NCBI GenBank assembly: GCA_019509785.1
Contig: JAEKLQ010000034.1
Coordinates: 1 to 64,000, forward strand
DNA length: 64,000 nucleotides
Origin: Fibrobacterota bacterium
GTDB taxonomy: Bacteria; Fibrobacterota; Fibrobacteria; UBA11236
Direction of reading: 5' to 3'
Positions 25,617 through 35,568 of the stretch are shown piece after piece. The first letter of the stretch is position 1. Every line of letters begins with the position of its first letter. A model generated the notes under the pieces. That model saw only the letters and a list, made by a program, of their open reading frames with translations. It did not search any database and had not been told where the DNA came from. A program made the translations under genes and the position numbers.

Positions 25617-27156
25617 GACCTCCTTGGCCGCCCGGGCCGTGATGTACGCGTTGATGGCAATGCTTGCCACAGCCCTTCCCGCCCTGGCCCAATTTACGGA
25701 CTTCCAAGGCGGCAATCTGAGCCTGAAGGTGGAAGGGAACATGTCGCCTTTCGCCTTGGCCAGCAACACCGGCGCGCGCGGCGCCATGAGCAACGTCACC
25801 TCCTTGTACCCATCGGCGGCATCCTTGTTCGGCAATCCCGCCGCCCTGGCGAGCCTGCAAACCATGGACGTGCAATCCGATTTCTTCTTGCCCGGCCTGG
25901 GGTTGGGAGTCAGCAGCGAACGCACCAAAATCCTGCGCAACGATCTGCGCGCGCCCATCCAGGATTTCCTGTCGGGCGGCGACAACCACGTGGCCCATCC
26001 CAGCTTTCCGGACGTGAACCTGGGGTTGTACCAGTCCACCAACCTGGGCGGGTTCGCGGTCGCCTTCGGGGGCCCTTCCGCGACCTTGGCTGCCGGATAC
26101 CAGCAGCCATTCAGCGGCCTGATCGATTTCGGGTTGGGCGGTTTCCGCCTAGGACTCGGGATTCCCGAGGACGCATCCGATCCGCAATCGGATAGCATCA
26201 AGGTGCTGCTCTCGGTGGACGCCTTCGCCCGCTTCAAGGCGGAGTTGAACGATTTCTCCCTCGGGATTGCGGGGGAACCTTGGAAGAACCTTCGCTTGGG
26301 GTTGGCATATCAGCGCTACACCCTCGACCTGGGGCTGGATGCGGGCGCCCGGGTGGACGGCATCCTCCAGCGGGCGGGGCAGGAATCCTATTTCCACTCG
26401 CAGGACGTGAATTACCAGAACGATTTGGACGCCAAGGGCGAGGGCGCCATCACCGGCTCAGCGCACGGCGTGCGTCTGGGGGCGGCGTGGCAGCCGTTCC
26501 GGCATTTCGGCGCCGATGCCATGCTCAGCCTGGCCGAAACCATGCATTTGGATGGATCCCTCGCATGGCAATACCACATGCTGCCCGCCCTGGATTTCAG
26601 CAGCGATAAGATCCTCGATCCGGCGAAGATGAATCCCACAAAATTGACCCTGACCACCCGCACCAAAGAGGTGCTGCAGGATATGCAAGTGAACATGCCC
26701 TGGGAGGCCGCCCTCTCCTTGCATGCCAATTGGTCCGCCGTGCGCGTGAACCTCGACTACTCGTATTTCCTGCGGGGAATGTCGGTACGCTATGAACTGC
26801 TGGACAGCGTGGATGCCTTCGACAAGGAAACCAAGGATCGATACAAGGATCACGAAGGTAACGATTCCGTGGAGGTGACCCGGGCTTCCAAGATCTTCCG
26901 CCTGGGCCTGGAGCAGCAATTCGCATTGGGCATCCAGGTTTACCAAGTCTTCCTGCAAGTGGGAGGGATCGTGTACAGCGTAACGCAAGGGGACATCTTG
27001 TCCGAATCGGCGGCCTACCGCCCGGCCTCGTTCCCGTTCCTCCCCACCTTGAACCTAGGGTATTACTTCCCGTTGGGGCCGAAATTCACGACCACGGTAT
27101 CCTTGGTCGCCTTCCCCGTTGCGCTGTTCAAAACCAGCGTGGAGTACCGGTACTGA
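25600..27156 (+). CDS. Putative outer-membrane beta-barrel protein
   Basis: The 518-residue product has a signal peptide (AVMYALMAMLATALPALAQ). The body resembles FCB outer-membrane barrels: an early YPSAASLFGNPAALASLQ, comparable to the SAFYNPAG-type segment of FadL/PorV proteins, and a last aromatic strand ending TSVEYRY. It overlaps the FecR-domain gene by 17 nt and lies 1 bp before the giant-repeat gene, so the genes are almost certainly cotranscribed. It may be the outer-membrane channel or anchor of the cluster; this is inferred from position. Confidence 0.65.
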   Translation: MSIISRTSLAARAVMYALMAMLATALPALAQFTDFQGGNLSLKVEGNMSPFALASNTGARGAMSNVTSLYPSAASLFGNPAALASLQTMDVQSDFFLPGLGLGVSSERTKILRNDLRAPIQDFLSGGDNHVAHPSFPDVNLGLYQSTNLGGFAVAFGGPSATLAAGYQQPFSGLIDFGLGGFRLGLGIPEDASDPQSDSIKVLLSVDAFARFKAELNDFSLGIAGEPWKNLRLGLAYQRYTLDLGLDAGARVDGILQRAGQESYFHSQDVNYQNDLDAKGEGAITGSAHGVRLGAAWQPFRHFGADAMLSLAETMHLDGSLAWQYHMLPALDFSSDKILDPAKMNPTKLTLTTRTKEVLQDMQVNMPWEAALSLHANWSAVRVNLDYSYFLRGMSVRYELLDSVDAFDKETKDRYKDHEGNDSVEVTRASKIFRLGLEQQFALGIQVYQVFLQVGGIVYSVTQGDILSESAAYRPASFPFLPTLNLGYYFPLGPKFTTTVSLVAFPVALFKTSVEYRY

Positions 27157-27157
27157 A

Positions 27158-28705
27158 ATGAGATTCCGCCCGGCTTTCCGTTTTCTCCCGGCGTTCATCG
27201 GCTTGTTCGCCTTGATCCAGGCCCATGCCGGCATCACGCTCACCCAGGTTCCCGTGGGCATGCGTAAGCAGACCGCAGAGATCACCTTGGGATGGACGGG
27301 AGGCGCGGGCCGCGTGCATCTACGGGCGTCCCTGGTGCCCGGCGGGACCGGAGCGTCCATTTCGCATTACGATTCCCTGCATCTGCCCAGCCTGACCGAT
27401 GCGGGAACCTATACCTTCAAGGTCAATCCCGATATCCCGGTGGCCTACCGCAATACCGATCTGCGTTTCGGCATCAACTACTGCATCCTCACCGACGGGA
27501 AAACGGCTTCGCCCGAATTCATCATCATCCTGGAATCGTCGAACGCGCCGGTGCTGACCGCTCCGGCCAACGCGGCTTCCATCAAGGATCCGGCCCCGAC
27601 GTTCGCATGGACCGGGGATGCGCCCTTCTACGCCCTGTTGGTTTCGGACGAACCGTTCAAGATCGGCGACGATGGGACGGTTTCCGGAGTAAGCGCCATC
27701 TGGCAAATCATCACCCCCTATACCTCGGCCCGTTATGGCGATGCCGATCCCTCGGGATACAACACCGTCCCGGCCCCGCCGCTGATCTCGGGCAAAACCT
27801 ACAACTGGCTGGTGCTGAACAATTACGGGAATAACAGCGCTTCCACATCGAAGGTCGCGCCCGCGCCGGTCTCATTCACCTATCTGCCGGCGGCTCCCTT
27901 GCCGTCGGCGACGCTCATCGAACCCCGGGACAAGGATACCCTTCCGGGTCCCGACCAAATCGTATTCCGCTGGGGCCTGGTGGATGGCGCGGTCAACTAC
28001 AAGCTCGAGCTCCTGGAGGAAGACCTGGTGGACGGGAGCCAGGCGGATATTTCGCTATGGAAAGCGACCTCTACGGGCGGGCAAATCGCGCTGGACAATG
28101 CCAGCGCCTTGCTGCGCCGGTACAATTACAAGTGGCGCGTGTACGCCACGGGGAACGACGGTTCGGCTTCTCTCTCGGAGAAACGCAGTTTCTTTTACGC
28201 CGTGGACGTGGGGGATATCAACGTTTTCGTGAAGGACCCCGCGGGCCGCAAGGTCGCCTATGCGCCCGTAAAGGTCAACCGCCTGGGCGGCTCTTCTTCC
28301 GCCGTCTACCAGAGCGGATCGACCGATGCCGATGGTTCCTTGGGGATCAAGAACGCACCCCTCGGGACCTATGAAATCCGCATCGAGAACGCCGATGGAT
28401 ACCAGCCTAAGATCGATACCCTGGTGCATGCGTCCAAGACGGGTTCTACCGACAACATCGTCCTCATCCCCGCGCTGGGCCGCATCCTGGGAAAGGTTTC
28501 CTCCGCGGCCACCGGCACCGGAATCCTCAATGCGCAGATCACGGCAACGGGAAGCGATGGATCGCAATGGACCGAGGTCACCAATTCCCAGGGAAACTAT
28601 TCCCTCGGGTTGCCCCGATCTCCGCGGCCCTCTCATCTTCGAGCCCGTCGCGCACGACCGACTTCGCCCTGGCCGCCAATCCGTACACCTTGTCCGGCGC
28701 CGTAA
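27158..28705 (+). CDS. Giant regulatory-like-repeat surface protein, 5' part before frameshift
   Basis: The ATG at 27158 opens a frame with a signal peptide (FRFLPAFIGLFALIQAHAG). Fibronectin-III/Ig-like segments follow (residues about 120-350, with APANAASIKDPAPTFAWTG and EPRDKDTLPGPDQIVFRWG). Then come the first carboxypeptidase-regulatory-like repeats from about residue 355. Near 28605 the repeat sequence breaks off after GNYSLGL and the frame runs to a stop at 28705 as Arg/Pro-rich shadow. The repeat array resumes in the -1 frame. The whole gene, 27158-35568, is 8,411 bases, one short of a multiple of three, and would encode about 2,803 residues. Confidence 0.7.
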   Translation: MRFRPAFRFLPAFIGLFALIQAHAGITLTQVPVGMRKQTAEITLGWTGGAGRVHLRASLVPGGTGASISHYDSLHLPSLTDAGTYTFKVNPDIPVAYRNTDLRFGINYCILTDGKTASPEFIIILESSNAPVLTAPANAASIKDPAPTFAWTGDAPFYALLVSDEPFKIGDDGTVSGVSAIWQIITPYTSARYGDADPSGYNTVPAPPLISGKTYNWLVLNNYGNNSASTSKVAPAPVSFTYLPAAPLPSATLIEPRDKDTLPGPDQIVFRWGLVDGAVNYKLELLEEDLVDGSQADISLWKATSTGGQIALDNASALLRRYNYKWRVYATGNDGSASLSEKRSFFYAVDVGDINVFVKDPAGRKVAYAPVKVNRLGGSSSAVYQSGSTDADGSLGIKNAPLGTYEIRIENADGYQPKIDTLVHASKTGSTDNIVLIPALGRILGKVSSAATGTGILNAQITATGSDGSQWTEVTNSQGNYSLGLPRSPRPSHLRARRARPTSPWPPIRTPCPAP

Positions 28706-31700
28706 GGAATTCCTTCACCCGCCAAGGTATCTTCGGCGCTACGGTGCAACTGGTCCAAGGCGGGCAGACGCGCACGGCCAATACCGACGGCAACGGGGCC
28801 TTCTCCTTCTCCGTACCCGGGGGCGCGGCCTCCGTCCGCGCCTATTGCGCCGGTTTCGCGGCGCCGGAACCCGTCTCCCTCAGCGTGGACGGGGACAAGA
28901 CCTTGGCCTTCGCCTTGGATCCGAATGCCTCCATCCTATCGGGCCGGACCCGGGATCTTTCCGGCACCGGCATCCCCGGCGCCATGGTCATAGCCACGCC
29001 CAAAGCGGGCACGGTGCGGACCGCGCTCAGCGACAATCAGGGATACTTCGAGCTTAGCCTCCCGGCGGGGGACTGGATCCTGGCGGGCTCCGCGAAGGGT
29101 TACGCCTCGCAAACCACGCGCAATTTCCTTCTCGACGTCTCCAAGACCGTGCAAGGCGTGGATTTCAGCTTCGCGCCGAACGGCTCTCTCATCAACGGGA
29201 GAGTAACCATAAATGGTGGTGGACTGGCGGGGGCATTGGTGGTTTCCGGGCAAGCTTCCGCCGCTACGGATAACTCCGGCTACTACCGCCTTTCCGTAAA
29301 CACGGGAACCCAATCCGTTTCGGCCGCGAAGGAAGGCTACCTGATTCCGAAAATCTGGACCCTGCCCATCAATCCCGGGGATTCGGTGGCCAACATCGAC
29401 TTCGCGGCATCGGGCAATGCCGGCACCGTGAAAGGCCACGTGCTATCGGGCGGGGCCGGAGTGGCGGGGGCGACGGTAAAGGCGGCGAACAAGGCCACCC
29501 GGGAAACCTTCTCCCAGGTTAGCGACGGGACCGGAGCCTATGCGCTTTCCCTGCCGGGGGCCGATTACGAATTATCCGCCGCCAAAGATGGCTTCGCCTT
29601 GGACGCCCTGCTCGTTTTCAGCTTACCGGCGGGCGGTACCATCCTGGATCAGAATCTTAAGCTCGTGGCGAATCAGGGCATCGTATCTGGGACCGTCGCT
29701 AGCGGTAGTGCGGTGTTGTCCAATTGCGAAGTCGCCTATCGCGGCGCGACGGATGCGTCTTCGGCGGGGAAAACCCTGACCGATCCGCAAGGCCGGTATT
29801 CGCTTTCCTTGCCGGCCGGGGCGGCTTACCTCCTCACTACGACTTGTACGGGATATCAGCAAGGGACCGCGACGGTCGCCGCCTTGACCCGCGGCTCGGC
29901 GGCGACGCAGGACTTCAATGTGCCGGCGGCCGGAGCCACCTTTAAGGGCAAGGTCGTGGACGGGGCGGGGAAGGCCTTATCCGCCGCCAAGGCAACGGCC
30001 GCGAAAGATGGCGCATCCGTCTCGACGGCTTCCGATTTCAACGGCGCCTACGCATTCGGGCTGGGAGCGGGCGCGTATGGGCTCACGGTTTCCAAGGCGG
30101 GTTATCGTACCGTGAACCGCTCCTTAAGCCTGTCATTAGGCGACAATTCGGGAGCGGCCGATACGTTGCGGCCCTCGGTGGGCCGCCTGGCGGGCAGGGT
30201 GACCTCGGACGGGGCTCCCGTAGCGGGGGCGTTACTGAGCCTGGCGGGTTTCTCGGCCGATGCGGGCGGAGGCCTGTTCGCCACCGACGCGGACGGCCAT
30301 TATTCCGGGGACAACCTGGCCGCGGGATCCTATTCCCTTTCCGTTTCCGCCGACGGCTATGCGGACGCCAAGCTCGCCTCGCTCACGATTTCCGATGGGC
30401 AACTGACGAACGCCGATCTTGTCCTTACGGCCAACCGTTCCGCCTTGGAAGGCACGGTTCAGGCCGATGGAGTTGCGGCGGCGAATGCCGTCGTGGCGGC
30501 CACCGCCTACGGGGTGGCCCGCTCTGCGGTCAGCGGTCCCGATGGCAAGTACCGCATCGATAAGTTGCCGGCGGGCACCTACTCCTTATCGGCCACCCTA
30601 GCCGGCTACGCGGCGGATAAAACCTACGATGGCAAAGGATTGACGGCCGGCGCTACGCTCTCGGGTCTGGACTTCGCCTTGAGCCGCAACGTCGGAAGCC
30701 TTGCTGGAACGGTTTCCGGGGCCGCGAATTCCTCCGGCATCCAGGTAACGGCGGTAGGCGTCAAGAAGGGCGCGCGCAGCTATGCGGTTTGCGATGCGGC
30801 CGGGAAATATTCCATCCCATCCCTGCCCGCCGATGACTACACCCTGACCGTGGCCGCGCCCGGATACAAGATCGCCTCGGGAACCCAGTCCCCCGTGGCC
30901 ACCGTCGCAGGCGCATTGCGGTTCGACATCGCCTTGGCCCCTGCCGTCTTCAGGTTGGCGGGCGTCCTGGTCGATCAGGCCAATACCGGCATCGGCGGGA
31001 TGCCCATGGAATTGCGCGCCGGATCCTCCACGGTCCGGATCACCACCCAATCGGACGGGTCCTACGCATTCGCCGACGTTCCCGCGGGCCAGGAATACCA
31101 ATTGTCCTGCAAACCCCCAACGGCCGGATTCGATCCCAAGGACACCGCTTTCTCCTTAAGCCTCGATGCCCCGGCCACCGTCATAGCCAACCTCAGCACC
31201 TTGTCGCGCCAAGCTAGTCTCTCCGGTTCGGTCAGCTTGGACGGCGTCGCCGCGGAAGGCGCGCTCATCCGGGTCAATGGCAGCGGCAACGCTCTTACGT
31301 CGCTTTCCCAGCCGGGGGGATTCTTCAAGGTATCCGGCATCGCCGGATCTGCGCAGCCTTTATCCGTATCCGTTTCCAAATCGGGGGCCGGCGGATTCGA
31401 TACCTCCTTGATCGTGAACGTAGGGGGAAGCGTTGCCGGACTTGCCATTAAGCTGAAGACCCTGAAGTTGTCCTTGGCTGCGATCTTGTCGAGTTCAGAA
31501 GGCAAGCCGTTGGCAGGCGCGAAGGTAGTGGCGGCTTCCGCCAAACGCCTGGATACCTTGGTCACGGGAACGGACGGCAAGATCACCGTGAAAGACATTC
31601 CCGCCAACCAGGCGCTGACCTTGGCCACAGCCCTGGACAAGGATCTCTACGATAATTTGGAAGCATCCGTGTTCCTGAAAGAAGCGGATACCAGCATAGC

Positions 31701-34700
31701 CTTGCAAGCCAAGGTGCATGCCGCCAGCGTAACCGTGAGCGTGAAGGATCGGGCCGGCGATCCTGTGGACGGCGCCGACGTGCAAATGAACGGGCAGGCG
31801 CTGGGGAAGACTACCCAAGGCCGCCTCGTCGCCGCGAAGTTGGCGCGAGGCAGCTACGTATTCATCGCGGGCAAATCCGGGTACAAGAGCGGGCCCGCCC
31901 AATCCCTGTCCCTTCCGGGCGACACTTCGGCATCCGTTGATCTGATTTTGACCAAGGTGACCGGCGGCGTCTACGGTACCGTCCGCGATACCGGATTGGA
32001 TCAGGCGGGACCCGGAGGACTTGCCGTGGCCACCGCGCGCTCCCTGCCAGGCGCCATCGTAATCATGGTCGCGGGAACGGATACCCTGCGCGATACCGTG
32101 AACGACCTGGGGCAATATTCGTTGGACGGCCTGACGGAGGGCCGCCAATACCAGATCAATCTGGCCTTGCCCGGATACCGTCCGCTACTCGATTCCATCG
32201 TCGGCAACGTCCAACCCCAAGCTCGCGACCTCATCCTTCGCCCCTTTCCGGGGTCGGTCCTGGGACGCGTGTTGGGCGGAAAGTCCGGGGTTAAGATGGT
32301 GCTTTCGCATCGGGCCGGAGGCGGGACGGAGACGTTCCTCGCGCGTTACGGGGGGTACTACGCCTTCACGGGCCTGCAAAACCGCAATGATTACGTGGTC
32401 CAGGCCTTGGATGGAACGAACGGTTCGCCCGCAGTGGCTTTCCAGGCCGATGGGGCCTTGGCCAAGCGTTTCGATCCGGTCCTCGATGCTTGGGGCTCGG
32501 TCCAAGGCGCGGTCACTGGCTTTTCCGGGAACGCGGTCGCGGGCGCCCTGCTCTCGGCCCGCAATACCGTAACGGGGGCCCTTACCCTGGCGACCTCCGA
32601 TGCGGCGGGCAAGTACGTCCTGGCCGGCCTGGGAACCGGCGCATATGAACTCACTGCGGACCGGACGGGTTACCGTAGCCCTAAGGCCTCTACCGCGAAC
32701 GTTACCAAAGGCGCCCAGGCGTCCGCCGATTTCCGGTTGGAAGAAACGGTGGATGGGATCGGCGGCCTGGTGGCGGATGCGGCCGGGCGGGGAGTGGCGG
32801 CGACGGTCATACTGGTCGCGGGCAAGGATACATCGAAGCAAGAAACCGACGGCAGCGGGCAATTCGCCTTCGGGGGACTCGTCGCAGGCAGCTATAGCTT
32901 GACGGCACGCAAGGACGGCTACGCGTCTCCGGCGCCGGTTACCATCGCTTATGGCGGCAAGGGCCTGGAGAGCCGTGCCTTGGCCTTGCAGCGGCAAGAT
33001 CACCTTATCAATGGCCTGGTTCGGGATGCCTTGACCAACACTCCCTTGGCGGGAGCGCAAATCGGTGTCGCAGGAGGCGCATCCGCGATTTCCGATTCCC
33101 TCGGCCATTACCAGGTCGCGTCGCCCTCCGGAGTCCCACTGGTTTCCCTGGCGGCATCCCTGGACGGGTATCTGCCCCGGAGCGGATTGCCGGTTTATGT
33201 CGACTCCAACGGCTCCGCAACACAGGATATCGTTCTCTCGGCGGACTACCGTTTCGACGGTCGTATCAACGTGACCGTGAAGGAGGGCAAGGATCCGGTG
33301 CCGGGACTCCTCATCTCCCTGCAATCCTTCCATCCCGACGATTCCCTGGCCTTCTCGATCTCCGCGGCGGTCGCCAGTTCTTTCCGTGATCTGCGTCGCC
33401 CCGTTCCCTATACCCTCAAGGTGAAACGCGATGGCTACAAGGACTTGGTTAAGGGCGTCGAGCTCACCGCGAAGTCGCCGACCTTGGACGTAACCCTCGC
33501 GTATCCCACCAGCCGAATCCGCGTCTTCATGACCGGCGACGGGAAGCACGGCAAGAGCGTGGAGCTGTCCCTTAACGGCCAAAGCCTTCCCGAGCATCCG
33601 GATACCGCGGGACTTTACCTCAGCGGCGCCAAACTTAAACCTGATCGCTACGAAGTGGCCGTCCGGGATCGGGAAACCGATCTGATTCCCCTCGCGCCTT
33701 ATTTCATCGGCCTGGGGGAAGATAGCGTGCGCACCGATACCTTGTCCCAGCCCTTTTTCGCCGTCGCCATCCCCGACTCCACCATCGACTCGCCGTTCCT
33801 GGCCCGCGTGCGCCGGGTGGATTCCCTGCGACCCGCTCCCGCCGTGACCTGCAGCCTCTACTATCGTTCCCAAGGCGAGCCTCTCTGGAAGTCCCTGGCG
33901 ATGGATTCGACGGCCGGCGGCTTCGCGGATACCGTTCCGGCCCAAAGCCGGGCAGGCGTTTACGAATACTACTTCGCCCTGCGATCCCCCTCGGGCGCCC
34001 GCGTGGGCGTGCTTTCCGGCGGGAACGCTTCGGTGGCGGGTCTTCCCACGTCCTATTCCGGCGTCCAATCCCCTAAAACCTTCTCCTTGCGCGATCCGTA
34101 CTTATTGCAGTCGTTCGCCCTCTTGCCCCAACGTCTGGAAGCGGACACCTCCGTGTATTCGCTGGATGCGCGCGATCTTTTCCAGGCGCAAATGCGCGGC
34201 GAGAAAGGCGTAAGCCTCGACGCTTATTTCGATCGCAAGGCCGCTGCGGGCGAATCCGATTACACCGTTTCCTGGTCGTTCTCGGAACCCGACCGCGCCA
34301 AGGCCGCCGGCCTCGTGCTCGATCCGGTTTCCGGCAATCCCAGGATGATCCGCTTCTCCGGCGGCCACAAGCCTTCGGACTCGGTATACCGGATCGAAAG
34401 CGCAGTGAGGATGGGGGATGTCCGGCTCAAGAAGTCCTTCTACGTAAAAATCCAAGACCTGACCCCGGCCTCCGTCGGCATCCGCTACGTGAAAGAAAAC
34501 CGGGTCTTGGAAGAGAATGGCGCCACTCTCCCGCTGGATAATCGGAACGCTGCAGGCTATGCCTTCGCCGCCTTCGCCAAGACCGCGGATGGCCGCATCT
34601 TCAACATCCTTCCGCGCTGGTCCCTCGGGGAGGATTCGGCCGCGGGGCGGATCACCCAGCAAGGGGTGTTCTTCCCGGATTCCGCCGTGGCGCGCAGCGC

Positions 34701-35568
34701 CGTCATGAGCATCTTCGATACGCTCCGTGTCGGGGCCACCCGCACCGGGGAGGCCTTGTACGCGGCTTTCCAGGCGGACGCCGACTTGATGACCTTGGCC
34801 CAGGTGGCGCCGGCATCCAAAGGGAGCACCGTGGTCACCAACGGCGAAGGCGCCGTCCTCGAATTCAACCTGGCGGGGCTGAGCAAGGCTTTCACGGTCA
34901 GCGTTACCAAGCCCAAGGTGAGCGGCCTCTTGCGCTCTTCCCCCAAGGAAGAAGTCGTGGGCCAGATCCTCGACATCGATCTGAGCGAACGCCAGCCGTT
35001 CAAGGCCGATAGCGGGGCGGTGCTGAAGTTGCCCGTCGCCAATGGCATCGCCCGCCGCCGCACCACCTATCTGGGCCATTGGAACTCCGGGCTATTGGCT
35101 TGGGAAAAGGTCGACAGCGCATCGGCCGGCGCGGATGTTTCCGGCAAGGTCTATAGCTTTTCCAAATACGCGGTCCTAATGGGCAGTCTGCCGCTTGGCG
35201 CCTACGATATCACCTTGGCCCCCAATCCTTTCTCGGCGGACGATCCCTGGGGCCTGCAATTGGGCTACAAGGTTTCCTCCGACGTCTCCAGCCAAGTGGG
35301 CGTGCGGGTAGAGGTTTATAACATGATGGGCGACAAGGTGTACGAAAGCGAGGAAACCCAATTAGGCAAAGGGGACTTGGTGACGCCCGGAACCAAAAAG
35401 GCCGCGCCCAAATCGCCCGAGCGACGCGCGGCCCTGGGGCCTTTCGTCTGGGACGGCCGCGATACCCGGGGCGATCCCTGCCGTAACGGCCGCTATCTGT
35501 TCAAGCTAATCGTGAAGGATGGCAAGGGCAGCAAGGAATACCTGCGGAAAGTGGTGATGCTCAAATGA
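28567..35568 (+). CDS. Giant regulatory-like-repeat surface protein, 3' part after frameshift
   Basis: This is the continuation of the gene at 27158; the genuine frame begins near 28609-28665, and the ATG at 28567 lies in shadow sequence. It carries about 19 further repeats of roughly 70-100 residues (G-x-V ... G-x-x-L-x-G-A-x-V ... D-x-x-G-x-Y ... L-x-A-G-x-Y-x-L ... GY), the CarboxypepD_reg/CnaB-like pattern. About 700 mixed residues follow. The C-terminal domain (ITLAPNPFSADDPW ... VEVYNMMGDKVYES ... FVWDGRDTRGDPCRNGRYLF) is FlgD-like and resembles type-9 sorting domains. It overlaps the PorV-like gene by 4 nt. The likely role is a long fibre or adhesin on the surface. Confidence 0.72.
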   Translation: MDRGHQFPGKLFPRVAPISAALSSSSPSRTTDFALAANPYTLSGAVRNSFTRQGIFGATVQLVQGGQTRTANTDGNGAFSFSVPGGAASVRAYCAGFAAPEPVSLSVDGDKTLAFALDPNASILSGRTRDLSGTGIPGAMVIATPKAGTVRTALSDNQGYFELSLPAGDWILAGSAKGYASQTTRNFLLDVSKTVQGVDFSFAPNGSLINGRVTINGGGLAGALVVSGQASAATDNSGYYRLSVNTGTQSVSAAKEGYLIPKIWTLPINPGDSVANIDFAASGNAGTVKGHVLSGGAGVAGATVKAANKATRETFSQVSDGTGAYALSLPGADYELSAAKDGFALDALLVFSLPAGGTILDQNLKLVANQGIVSGTVASGSAVLSNCEVAYRGATDASSAGKTLTDPQGRYSLSLPAGAAYLLTTTCTGYQQGTATVAALTRGSAATQDFNVPAAGATFKGKVVDGAGKALSAAKATAAKDGASVSTASDFNGAYAFGLGAGAYGLTVSKAGYRTVNRSLSLSLGDNSGAADTLRPSVGRLAGRVTSDGAPVAGALLSLAGFSADAGGGLFATDADGHYSGDNLAAGSYSLSVSADGYADAKLASLTISDGQLTNADLVLTANRSALEGTVQADGVAAANAVVAATAYGVARSAVSGPDGKYRIDKLPAGTYSLSATLAGYAADKTYDGKGLTAGATLSGLDFALSRNVGSLAGTVSGAANSSGIQVTAVGVKKGARSYAVCDAAGKYSIPSLPADDYTLTVAAPGYKIASGTQSPVATVAGALRFDIALAPAVFRLAGVLVDQANTGIGGMPMELRAGSSTVRITTQSDGSYAFADVPAGQEYQLSCKPPTAGFDPKDTAFSLSLDAPATVIANLSTLSRQASLSGSVSLDGVAAEGALIRVNGSGNALTSLSQPGGFFKVSGIAGSAQPLSVSVSKSGAGGFDTSLIVNVGGSVAGLAIKLKTLKLSLAAILSSSEGKPLAGAKVVAASAKRLDTLVTGTDGKITVKDIPANQALTLATALDKDLYDNLEASVFLKEADTSIALQAKVHAASVTVSVKDRAGDPVDGADVQMNGQALGKTTQGRLVAAKLARGSYVFIAGKSGYKSGPAQSLSLPGDTSASVDLILTKVTGGVYGTVRDTGLDQAGPGGLAVATARSLPGAIVIMVAGTDTLRDTVNDLGQYSLDGLTEGRQYQINLALPGYRPLLDSIVGNVQPQARDLILRPFPGSVLGRVLGGKSGVKMVLSHRAGGGTETFLARYGGYYAFTGLQNRNDYVVQALDGTNGSPAVAFQADGALAKRFDPVLDAWGSVQGAVTGFSGNAVAGALLSARNTVTGALTLATSDAAGKYVLAGLGTGAYELTADRTGYRSPKASTANVTKGAQASADFRLEETVDGIGGLVADAAGRGVAATVILVAGKDTSKQETDGSGQFAFGGLVAGSYSLTARKDGYASPAPVTIAYGGKGLESRALALQRQDHLINGLVRDALTNTPLAGAQIGVAGGASAISDSLGHYQVASPSGVPLVSLAASLDGYLPRSGLPVYVDSNGSATQDIVLSADYRFDGRINVTVKEGKDPVPGLLISLQSFHPDDSLAFSISAAVASSFRDLRRPVPYTLKVKRDGYKDLVKGVELTAKSPTLDVTLAYPTSRIRVFMTGDGKHGKSVELSLNGQSLPEHPDTAGLYLSGAKLKPDRYEVAVRDRETDLIPLAPYFIGLGEDSVRTDTLSQPFFAVAIPDSTIDSPFLARVRRVDSLRPAPAVTCSLYYRSQGEPLWKSLAMDSTAGGFADTVPAQSRAGVYEYYFALRSPSGARVGVLSGGNASVAGLPTSYSGVQSPKTFSLRDPYLLQSFALLPQRLEADTSVYSLDARDLFQAQMRGEKGVSLDAYFDRKAAAGESDYTVSWSFSEPDRAKAAGLVLDPVSGNPRMIRFSGGHKPSDSVYRIESAVRMGDVRLKKSFYVKIQDLTPASVGIRYVKENRVLEENGATLPLDNRNAAGYAFAAFAKTADGRIFNILPRWSLGEDSAAGRITQQGVFFPDSAVARSAVMSIFDTLRVGATRTGEALYAAFQADADLMTLAQVAPASKGSTVVTNGEGAVLEFNLAGLSKAFTVSVTKPKVSGLLRSSPKEEVVGQILDIDLSERQPFKADSGAVLKLPVANGIARRRTTYLGHWNSGLLAWEKVDSASAGADVSGKVYSFSKYAVLMGSLPLGAYDITLAPNPFSADDPWGLQLGYKVSSDVSSQVGVRVEVYNMMGDKVYESEETQLGKGDLVTPGTKKAAPKSPERRAALGPFVWDGRDTRGDPCRNGRYLFKLIVKDGKGSKEYLRKVVMLK

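Noticed and set aside
32185-34068. A 627-codon open frame on the minus strand
   Set aside because: It lies wholly opposite the giant repeat gene, whose repeat pattern is clearly the coding one.
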